Origin: an uncultured Clostridia bacterium
Lineage (GTDB): Bacteria; Bacillota; Clostridia; Christensenellales; Borkfalkiaceae
Reading direction: 5' to 3'
DNA length: 16,502 nucleotides
Assembly: GCA_944376035.1 (NCBI GenBank)
Contig: CALWBJ010000142.1
Coordinates: forward strand, 1-16,502
Positions 1 through 5,697 of this stretch are shown piece after piece. The notes beneath the pieces were generated by a model that made no database searches, had not been told where the DNA came from, and worked only from the letters and a program-made list of their open reading frames with translations. Numbering within the stretch: the first letter of the stretch is position 1; each line of letters begins with the position of its first letter. A program made the translations under genes and the position numbers.

Positions 1-1
1 G

Positions 2-1192
2 GCGTCTGTTGTAGCGAGCATATTTTTTTCGGGAGCGCTTTTAAAGCCGCTCGAAACGGTAAAAAACAGTATTGCAAGGATAGGTAAAGGGAATTACCGT
101 CAGATTACGCCGGCAACCGAGGATGCCGACATAAATAATATGCTTGTCAGCATAAACGATATAAGTTCGAGGCTTGAACAGTCAATCAACGACGCGAGGA
201 ATGAAAAAGACAAACTTGATTATATATTCAACAACGTCTCGGACGGGATTATAGTCTTTGATAAAGACATGACCATAACAGCGGCAAACCGCGTTACGGA
301 AAATATTTTCGGCATAAAAGAATGTATAGGAAAGACTGCCGCGGTTTTCACATCGGACAAAGCCTTTCTTGAAGCGGTAGAAGACTGTTCGGTTAATAAA
401 AACGACAGCGTATTCCGATTAGAGACGGAAAACGCGTATTATCTTTGCTCGGTGAGAAATACCGAAAGCGGAATGGTGATAGTTGTTCTGACCGATATTA
501 CGGCGTCGGAAAAGAGCGAAGAGATGCGCTTGCAGTTTTTTGCCAACGCGTCGCACGAACTGAAAACTCCGCTTACGGCGATAAAGGGTTTCAACGATAT
601 GGTAACTCTTTCGTCCAAGGATCAGAAAATAAAAGAGTATTCTGAAAAGATAAGCAAAGAAACGGACAGAATGGTGCTTCTTATAGACGACATGCTTAAT
701 TTAAGCAAACTGGAAAACTCTTCCGCGCCCTCGGATGCGGCGGAGGTGGATCTGAAAGAAATCGCAGACGAAGTATCTGAAAGTCTTACGCCCCTTGCAA
801 TGGAGAGAAAAGTAACGCTTTCCGTAACGGGCAGCGCGCGCGTGCGTGCGGAAAGAGAGCACATGTACGAATTGATCAAAAACCTGTTTGAAAACGCTAT
901 CAGATATAATAAAGAAGGCGGAAAGGCTGAAATCATACTTACCGAAGAGCGCGGAACAAGCAAACTCGAAGTAAAAGATAACGGTATAGGAATAGACGCC
1001 GAACATCAGGGGAGAATATTCGAACGGTTTTACAGAGTGGATAAATCACGGTCCCGCGCCACGGGCGGAACAGGACTCGGACTTGCGATAGTCAAACATA
1101 TATCCGAACTTTACGGAGCGGAAATAGATCTTAAATCAAGACTTGGCGCAGGAACGGATATAACGGTGAGTTTTAAAAATAAAAACCGCTGA
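2..1192 (+). CDS. Sensor histidine kinase, PhoR/WalK-like (5' end missing)
   Basis: The reading frame is open from base 2, so the gene starts left of the window; the ATG at 140 is internal. Visible order: end of a transmembrane helix and a HAMP linker (bases 2-160, containing LLKPLETVKNSIARIGKGNY), a PAS-like sensor domain (about bases 215-510, DYIFNNVSDGIIVFD), a HisKA domain with H-box FFANASHELKTPLTAIKGF and phospho-acceptor His at bases 554-556, then HATPase_c with N-box ENAIRYN, G1 DNGIGID, F-box RIFERFYRVDKSRSR and G2 GGTGLGLAIVKH. This is the complete cytoplasmic half of a membrane kinase that autophosphorylates and passes phosphate to a response regulator. The regulator is not in the window and may lie upstream. 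PhoR (phosphate) and WalK (cell wall) share this layout, so the signal is not assigned. A strong terminator follows, so it ends its transcript. Confidence 0.93.
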   Translation, partial: ASVVASIFFSGALLKPLETVKNSIARIGKGNYRQITPATEDADINNMLVSINDISSRLEQSINDARNEKDKLDYIFNNVSDGIIVFDKDMTITAANRVTENIFGIKECIGKTAAVFTSDKAFLEAVEDCSVNKNDSVFRLETENAYYLCSVRNTESGMVIVVLTDITASEKSEEMRLQFFANASHELKTPLTAIKGFNDMVTLSSKDQKIKEYSEKISKETDRMVLLIDDMLNLSKLENSSAPSDAAEVDLKEIADEVSESLTPLAMERKVTLSVTGSARVRAEREHMYELIKNLFENAIRYNKEGGKAEIILTEERGTSKLEVKDNGIGIDAEHQGRIFERFYRVDKSRSRATGGTGLGLAIVKHISELYGAEIDLKSRLGAGTDITVSFKNKNR

Positions 1193-1214
1193 AAACAAGA
1201 AAAGATTGTTTAGA

Positions 1215-1244
1215 AAAAAAGTCAGATTAAATACTGACTTTTTT
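1215..1244 (+). terminator. Rho-independent terminator after the histidine kinase
   Basis: Perfect 11-bp inverted repeat: AAAAAAGTCAG (1215-1225) and CTGACTTTTTT (1234-1244), with an 8-nt loop. The right arm itself supplies the U-run. It lies 22 bases after the kinase stop codon. Confidence 0.85.
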
Positions 1245-1302
1245 GTAATTAAATGTTTTTTCAAATAAGTTGTAAATAAAAATACATTTTTAATATTATG
1301 GG

Positions 1303-2232
1303 ATGAGAAAAATGAAGAGAGTAAATTTCGGAAAAACGGGTGAAAAAGTTTCTGCCGTTGCAGTCGGGTGCATGAGGTTTATCGGTCTTGAAGAAAGTAA
1401 GAGGCGCGATTTTATTTCATGTGCACTGGATAACGGAATGAATTTTTTTGACCATGCGGATATATACGGCGCGGGTGAATGCGAAAGCGTTTTCGGCAAG
1501 GAGATAAAGGCGCTTAAAATTCCGAGGGATAAAATTTTCATTCAGTCAAAATGCGGAATAGTACCGCACGTAGGATATGATTTTTCCAAAGAACACATAA
1601 TAAAATCGGTAGAGGGAATACTAACGCGTCTCGATAACGATTATATAGATTCGCTTTTATTGCACAGACCCGATACTTTGATGCATCCCGAAGAAGTTGC
1701 CGAGGCGTTCGACTTATTTGAAAGAAAAGGAATGGTCAGACATTTCGGCGTTTCGAACATGAATCCCATGCAGATAGAACTTCTGAAAAAATATGTAAAA
1801 CAGGACATATCGGCAAATCAGATGCAGTTTTCTCCCGCTCATGCGGGTATGGTGGCGAGCGGTATAGAAGCCAACACTCTGTTTGAGGGAAGTGCTGACC
1901 GCGACGGACATGTTCTGGAATATTGCAGACTGAAAGATATAACCTTGCAGGCGTGGTCGCCGTTTCAGTACGGGCTTTTTGAGGGAGTGTATCTCGGTAA
2001 CGAAAAATTTGCCGCTCTTAACGAAGAGATAGAAAAAGTTGCTAAAAAATATAATTTAACAGCCGAGGGTGTGGTATGTGCCTGGATATTGACCCATCCC
2101 GCCGATATGCAGATAATAACCGGAACCATGAATAAAGAGCGACTATTGAATATAGCGGAAGGCGCAAAGGTAAATTTAAATAGAAAAGAATGGTACGATA
2201 TATATTTATCCGCCGGATACAGGCTACCTTAA
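1303..2232 (+). CDS. Aldo/keto reductase (YdhF-like)
   Basis: NAD(P)H-dependent oxidoreductase of the aldo/keto reductase superfamily, a cytosolic (alpha/beta)8 barrel that reduces carbonyls. The catalytic tetrad is visible when numbered from the first ATG: Asp50 and Tyr55 in FFDHADIYGAGECESVFG, Lys83 in QSKCGI, His121 in LLLHRPD. The GVSNM strand and the C-terminal cofactor region (IITGTMNKERL) are also present. The 309-residue length is normal. The substrate cannot be read from sequence; the DHADIYG form and overall look are closest to the E. coli YdhF group. The start could be ATG 1303 or ATG 1312. The second gives MKRVNFGKTGEKVS, the usual N-terminus of the family, and has the GGGATGAG stretch just upstream, so it may be the true one. 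It is monocistronic or followed only by a small ORF. Confidence 0.92.
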   Translation: MRKMKRVNFGKTGEKVSAVAVGCMRFIGLEESKRRDFISCALDNGMNFFDHADIYGAGECESVFGKEIKALKIPRDKIFIQSKCGIVPHVGYDFSKEHIIKSVEGILTRLDNDYIDSLLLHRPDTLMHPEEVAEAFDLFERKGMVRHFGVSNMNPMQIELLKKYVKQDISANQMQFSPAHAGMVASGIEANTLFEGSADRDGHVLEYCRLKDITLQAWSPFQYGLFEGVYLGNEKFAALNEEIEKVAKKYNLTAEGVVCAWILTHPADMQIITGTMNKERLLNIAEGAKVNLNRKEWYDIYLSAGYRLP

Positions 2233-2270
2233 AATAATTTAATAAGAGAAAAAACTATTGCCCGACATAT

Positions 2271-2294
2271 AAAATCCGTACATAAAAATCCGTA
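2271..2294 (+). repeat. Short direct repeat, two copies of AAAATCCGTA
   Basis: AAAATCCGTA at 2271-2280 and 2285-2294, a 14-base period, between the aldo/keto reductase and the small ORF at 2314. A related AAATCCGA motif recurs three times in the rho leader. It could be a binding site or chance. Confidence 0.3.
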
Positions 2295-2313
2295 AACTGC
2301 ACAGAATATTTTT

Positions 2314-2463
2314 ATGATAAACGGAATGGGCGATTGGAACAACTTTACAGGTGGTTTGAATAACCGACTTAATGCTTATCTTTTTCCTTATCTGGCGGAG
2401 GCTCTCTCCGGAAAACGTAAAAAGAAAGAGGAAGAGGAGAGGAAAAAACAAGAAAAAGCGTAA
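2314..2463 (+). CDS. Possible small basic protein, 49 aa
   Basis: A short open frame ATG-TAA. The N-terminal half has aromatic and Asn/Gly residues (GDWNNFTGGLNNRLNAYLF, residues 6-24) and a short amphipathic stretch (NAYLFPYLAEAL). From residue 33 it becomes an extremely charged Lys/Glu tail (GKRKKKEEEERKKQEKA). I do not recognise a family. In favour: the composition is far from random for AT-rich DNA, the frame fills most of the space between two genes, and a good terminator begins 16 bases after the stop. Against: no clear Shine-Dalgarno site precedes ATG 2314 or the in-frame ATG 2326. A 45-residue product from 2326 is the alternative. A hydrophobic-looking frame on the other strand across the same bases is most likely the shadow of the Lys/Glu codons. 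Confidence 0.45.
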   Translation: MINGMGDWNNFTGGLNNRLNAYLFPYLAEALSGKRKKKEEEERKKQEKA

Positions 2464-2478
2464 ATCGGGGAAAATACC

Positions 2479-2517
2479 AAACGGTTGAGCGCGCATCGGA
2501 CGCTCAACCGTTTTATA
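2479..2517 (+). terminator. Rho-independent terminator, possibly bidirectional
   Basis: Perfect 13-bp inverted repeat: AAACGGTTGAGCG (2479-2491) and CGCTCAACCGTTT (2501-2513), 9-nt loop, then TTTTATAT. It ends the 1303-2463 transcription unit and could also stop the minus-strand Xre transcript arriving from 2610. Confidence 0.85.
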
Positions 2518-2609
2518 TAATGAGGTTTGTTTAATCTCACTGTTAAGGCTTAAAAGACTTATAATAAAACAAAAGAAAAGTTAATGAATTTTATATTAAA
2601 ATTTCAGTT

Positions 2610-2819
2610 TTAATGTTTTTTGTATTCTTCGCCTTTTACTAAAAAATCGATTGACACCTTAAAATAATCGCTCATGGCGACAAGAAGTTCGAGACAGGGT
2701 TCGTTTCTACCTGTCTCGTAATGAGAAAGCGCTTCGCGTGAGATATGCAGATCCATAGCGACTTTTTCCTGATTGAGGTGTCTTGCTTGTCTTAATTGTT
2801 TCAATCCTTTTAATTTCAT
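2610..2819 (-). CDS. Small Xre-family HTH transcriptional regulator
   Basis: A 69-residue protein that is almost entirely one Xre/Cro-type helix-turn-helix domain: LKQLRQARHLNQEKVAMDL, then ISREALSHYETGRNEPCLE with the usual SREALSxYExGRxxP recognition helix, then LLVAMSDYFKVSIDFLV. There is no effector or oligomerisation domain beyond a short GEEYKKH tail, so it is probably a simple dimeric repressor. The start at 2819 (MKLKGLKQ) is preferred over the ATG nine codons upstream, because an AAGG site lies about 7 bases before it and the longer start would fall inside the inverted repeat. It is transcribed divergently from the Rho-N-like gene at 2904, with only 84 bases between them, which suggests it controls itself and that gene. 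The target is inferred from position only. Confidence 0.9.
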   Translation of the reverse strand: MKLKGLKQLRQARHLNQEKVAMDLHISREALSHYETGRNEPCLELLVAMSDYFKVSIDFLVKGEEYKKH

Positions 2820-2828
2820 AAATTTACC

Positions 2829-2857
2829 TTGACAATATTGTAACATTCCGTTACAAT
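2829..2857 (+). promoter_or_regulatory. Sigma-A promoter for the Rho-N-like gene
   Basis: TTGACA (2829-2834), a 17-base spacer, then TACAAT (2852-2857): a perfect -35 and a 5/6 -10. Transcription would start near 2864, giving a leader of about 40 bases with AAGGAG at 2893-2898. Confidence 0.75.
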
Positions 2858-2858
2858 A
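2836..2858. promoter_or_regulatory. Inverted-repeat operator overlapping the promoter
   Basis: Perfect 9-bp inverted repeat TATTGTAAC (2836-2844) / GTTACAATA (2850-2858) with a 5-base centre (ATTCC). It covers most of the spacer and all of the -10 of the plus-strand promoter, a classic place for a repressor to block RNA polymerase. A third half-site copy, TTGTAACATT, occurs at 2838-2847 and again at 2873-2882, just past the expected start of transcription. The likely ligand is the adjacent Xre protein; this is inference from position and symmetry. Confidence 0.65.
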
Positions 2859-2903
2859 ATATTTGGTATATTTTGTAACATTTTGGGGTATTAAGGAGAG
2901 TTG

Positions 2904-3308
2904 ATGGAGGATCTTAACAAGATATCTCTTGCGAACCTGAGAAAGATAGGAAGAGAGTTGAACTTATCCAATCCTACAGGTATAACCAAGAGAGAACTTA
3001 TAAATCAGATAACCGCTACTTTGGGCGGAGACGGAAGATATCTGAAAAAGAATAGGCGCGGCAGACCGTACATGGTGGGATATTCCGAAAATATTTTATC
3101 TGACAAGGCAGGTTTAATAGGGCAGGAGCAAACCGAGGTATGCGGGGAATTCGGGAAAGACGGCGAACTCGCAATGTCTCCTAAGGAATTGATGGATATT
3201 ATAAAAAAGCGTTTGTACGAACATGCCGAAGAGAATAAAAGAAGAGAAATAAAACTTATAGACGATATATTTGATGAACTTAATAATTTTTTCGAAAAAA
3301 GAAAGTAG
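2904..3308 (+). CDS. Rho N-terminal-domain-like protein, function unknown
   Basis: A 134-residue protein. Residues 5-40 (NKISLANLRKIGRELNL ... TKRELINQI) have the SAP-like helical layout of the Rho N-terminal domain (Rho_N), which binds nucleic acid in Rho and in some other proteins. Residues 50-57 (NRRGRPYM) match a motif that also follows the domain in the Rho encoded at 15608 (NSRGAPIKM). Residues 60-90 are a polar linker. Residues 91-134 (SPKELMDIIKKRLYEHAEE ... FDELNNFFEKRK) are probably helical and perhaps a coiled coil. There is no ATPase or RNA-binding OB domain, so it cannot be a terminator itself. The start is ATG 2904, five bases after AAGGAG; TTG 2901 is too close to that site. 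It sits under an apparent Xre operator. A role as a Rho partner, decoy or nucleoid/RNA binder is speculation. Confidence 0.8.
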   Translation: MEDLNKISLANLRKIGRELNLSNPTGITKRELINQITATLGGDGRYLKKNRRGRPYMVGYSENILSDKAGLIGQEQTEVCGEFGKDGELAMSPKELMDIIKKRLYEHAEENKRREIKLIDDIFDELNNFFEKRK

Positions 3309-3405
3309 AGAAAAAAGAGAAAATAAAACGTAAAGAGAGATTTTAAATCAGAAAAAAGATAATAAAGGCTGAAAATATTTTTGCAATGATTCAGTGACAA
3401 AACTT

Positions 3406-3440
3406 GCCGGTGCCCCGTGAATATTTCACGGGGCACCGGC
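3406..3440. terminator. 15-bp perfect hairpin, terminator-like without U-run
   Basis: GCCGGTGCCCCGTGA (3406-3420) pairs perfectly with TCACGGGGCACCGGC (3426-3440) around a 5-base loop (ATATT). The stem is far more GC-rich than its surroundings. It is followed by GCTTTAAAAA, so there is no real U-tract for intrinsic termination. It lies 98 bases past the Rho-N-like gene. It could be a Rho-assisted or bidirectional terminator, an RNA 3' end stabiliser, or a protein-binding palindrome. Confidence 0.5.
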
Positions 3441-3571
3441 GCTTTAAAAATATTGCCGCTTGGTTTATTGAATAGAAAGACTTAAAATGTTTCATTATAA
3501 ACGCTGTAAAAGTAAAGATCGAATCAACGGTTTTTGAAAAGAATAATGTTGTAAAAAATTGTTGCCATCGC

Positions 3572-3600
3572 TTGAAAAAAAACACAATATATTGTATAAT
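3572..3600 (+). promoter_or_regulatory. Sigma-A promoter of parE-parC
   Basis: TTGAAA (3572-3577), 17-base spacer, TATAAT (3595-3600): 5/6 and 6/6 matches with ideal spacing. The start would be near 3607, leaving a leader of about 105 bases before parE. Confidence 0.8.
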
Positions 3601-3712
3601 ATTTAATAACAACGGTATAAAAAATACGAAAAAGAGAGAAATTACAAAGAAAAAAACAGGCGTCAAACGCTTATGTTTTTAAAAACGGTAAATAATTTAA
3701 TCGGGAGAAACA

Positions 3713-5671
3713 ATGGCAAAGAATACCTATAAAGCGGAAGACATTAAGATACTTGAAGGTTTGGACGCGGTCAGAATGCGTCCCGGTATGTATATAGGCA
3801 CGACCAGTTCCAAAGGTTTGCATCATATTCTTTGGGAGATAGTGGATAACGCCATCGACGAAGCGGCAAACGGATTTGCCGACAGGATTGAAGTGGTTCT
3901 ATATAAGGACGGCAGTGCCTCGGTTGAGGATAACGGCAGGGGTATACCTACCGACATACATTCCAAAGCGGGCGTATCAGGCGTTCAGGTTGTATTCACT
4001 CAACTTCACGCGGGCGGAAAGTTCGGCTCGGATAATTATAACTATTCGGGCGGTCTTCACGGAGTCGGTGCGTCGGTTACCAACGCTCTTTCCGAATGGC
4101 TTAAAGTACAGGTCTATAAAAATACCGTTTATGAAATGGAATTCAGAAGTTTTCCCGACCCGAAGACCGGTAAAATAAAATCGGGAGTACCTGTTGCGCC
4201 ACTCAAAGATACAAAAGTCAAAACAAAAAAGAAAGGTACGTTCGTCCGTTTTAAACCCGACGCGCGTGTTTTTGAAACAATAATTTTCAATCCCGAAACA
4301 ATACTAAAAAGGTTAAAGGAACTCTGTTTTCTAAATAAAGGGCTGGAAATCAGTTTTTACGACGAAAAGACCGATTTCCGTCAGACATTTAAATACGAAG
4401 GCGGTATAGTCGATTTCGTAAAATACTTAAACGAGGGTAAAAACACATTATATGCCGAACCTCTTTACGCAAAGGCGGAAAAGGACGGTATACTCGTTGA
4501 GTTTGCTATACAGCATACCGACGCGTATGTGGACAGTATATATTCTTATGTTAACAATATACCGACGGGCGAAGGCGGAATGCACGAGACGGGATTCAGG
4601 TCGGGATTTACAAAAGCCTTTAACGACTATGCGAGGGAAAAGAATTTCCTTAAAGACAAGGACGACAATTTCCTCGGGGACGATTTTAAAGAGGGACTGA
4701 CCGCGATAATATCGGTAAAAATGCAAAACGTACAGTTCGAGGGGCAGACCAAGACAAAACTCGGCAATCCCGAGGCGCGTCCTGCCGTTGAAAGCGTAAC
4801 GGTAAGCGAACTCGGCGAACTGATGAAGAATAAAAAACTCGCCAAGACTTTCGAGACCATACTGAACAAGGCGTTTGCCGCTGCCAAGGCAAGGCTTGCA
4901 GCCAAGAAATCAAAGGAGATTGCGCGCGCGTCGAGGAGTATAGATTCACAGAATCTTGTCGGAAAACTTGCGTCTTGCTCGGGGAAAAAACCCGAACTCA
5001 ACGAACTTTTTATAGTTGAGGGCGATTCGGCGGGAGGCAGCGCTAAACAGGCGAGAATGCGACAGTTTCAGGCTATTTTACCGCTCAGGGGTAAACCTTT
5101 GAACGTGGAAAAGAAGAAACTCGAACAGATTTTGCAAAATGAAGAGATAAGGACGATAATAAGCGCGCTCGGTACGGGAATAGGCTCGGAGTTTGATTTG
5201 GACAGTTTAAGGTATCACAAAGTTATAATACTTGCCGATGCCGACCAGGACGGCGCGCACATACGCTCTATACTACTGACATTCTTTTTCAGGTATATGC
5301 GCGAACTTGTTAACAACGGGCACGTATATATAGGTATGCCTCCGTTGTATAAGGTATATAAGGATAAGTCTAATGTAGCAGAATATGCTTATGACGACAG
5401 CGAACTGCAAAAAGCCATAGATAAGGTCGGCAAGGGATATCAGATACAGCGCTATAAAGGTCTCGGCGAAATGGACGCTTCGCAATTGTGGGAGACTACG
5501 ATGAATCCCGAGAGCAGGTCTTTAATGCGGGTAACTATAGACGACGCCGCGGAGGCGGACAGGCTTATAACAGTACTTATGGGTGACGAAGTGGCGGCGA
5601 GAAAAGCCTATATTTTCGAGCATGCAAACTTCAATAAAGAAGACAGTTTTGCAAAGATGAAGCGTTCTTAA
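3713..5671 (+). CDS. parE: DNA topoisomerase IV subunit B (ParE)
   Basis: ATPase subunit of a type IIA topoisomerase. GHKL ATPase domain: LEGLDAVRMRPGMYIG, WEIVDNAIDEA with catalytic Glu42 and Mg-binding Asn46, DNGRGIP, GGLHGVGAS. Transducer domain with the QTKTKLG lysine loop. Toprim domain: EGDSAGGSAKQ, PLRGKPLNV and the metal-binding DADQDGAH. C-terminal tail YKGLGEMDASQLWETTMNP. The length of 652 is close to Bacillus ParE (about 655), with no insert of the kind found in enterobacterial GyrB. The features LHHILWEIVDNAIDEA and NALSEWL are those of ParE rather than GyrB. It partners with ParC encoded 26 bases downstream, which supports topo IV and its decatenation role. If no separate gyrAB exists in the genome, the pair would be called gyrase. 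GGGAG precedes ATG 3713. Confidence 0.88.
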   Translation: MAKNTYKAEDIKILEGLDAVRMRPGMYIGTTSSKGLHHILWEIVDNAIDEAANGFADRIEVVLYKDGSASVEDNGRGIPTDIHSKAGVSGVQVVFTQLHAGGKFGSDNYNYSGGLHGVGASVTNALSEWLKVQVYKNTVYEMEFRSFPDPKTGKIKSGVPVAPLKDTKVKTKKKGTFVRFKPDARVFETIIFNPETILKRLKELCFLNKGLEISFYDEKTDFRQTFKYEGGIVDFVKYLNEGKNTLYAEPLYAKAEKDGILVEFAIQHTDAYVDSIYSYVNNIPTGEGGMHETGFRSGFTKAFNDYAREKNFLKDKDDNFLGDDFKEGLTAIISVKMQNVQFEGQTKTKLGNPEARPAVESVTVSELGELMKNKKLAKTFETILNKAFAAAKARLAAKKSKEIARASRSIDSQNLVGKLASCSGKKPELNELFIVEGDSAGGSAKQARMRQFQAILPLRGKPLNVEKKKLEQILQNEEIRTIISALGTGIGSEFDLDSLRYHKVIILADADQDGAHIRSILLTFFFRYMRELVNNGHVYIGMPPLYKVYKDKSNVAEYAYDDSELQKAIDKVGKGYQIQRYKGLGEMDASQLWETTMNPESRSLMRVTIDDAAEADRLITVLMGDEVAARKAYIFEHANFNKEDSFAKMKRS

Positions 5672-5697
5672 AAGATAATCGTAAAAGGTAGCATAAA

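Larger units (their letters stand above)
3309..3712. other. 404-base non-coding region before parE
   Basis: AT-rich and purine-rich on the plus strand. It holds a 15-bp hairpin (3406-3440), the parE promoter (3572-3600), a leader of about 105 bases and the GGGAG ribosome site. I see no credible gene; the minus-strand frames here are Phe/Leu-rich products of A-rich DNA. Confidence 0.7.

Noticed and set aside
1270..1299. TTGTAA-18-TATTAT as promoter for the aldo/keto reductase
   Set aside because: The start of transcription would fall at about 1306, past ATG 1303 and six bases before ATG 1312. Matches of this quality are common in AT-rich DNA, so it is not listed as a feature.
2239..2496. 85-residue minus-strand frame with Phe/Leu-rich hydrophobic stretch
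   Set aside because: The hydrophobic run is the complement of Lys/Glu codons of the plus-strand small frame. It crosses a terminator, has no ribosome site and no recognisable domain.
3391..3666. 91-residue minus-strand frame that looks like a membrane protein
   Set aside because: It is made of Phe/Ile/Leu codons from an A-rich leader, and it runs over the parE promoter and the 15-bp hairpin.
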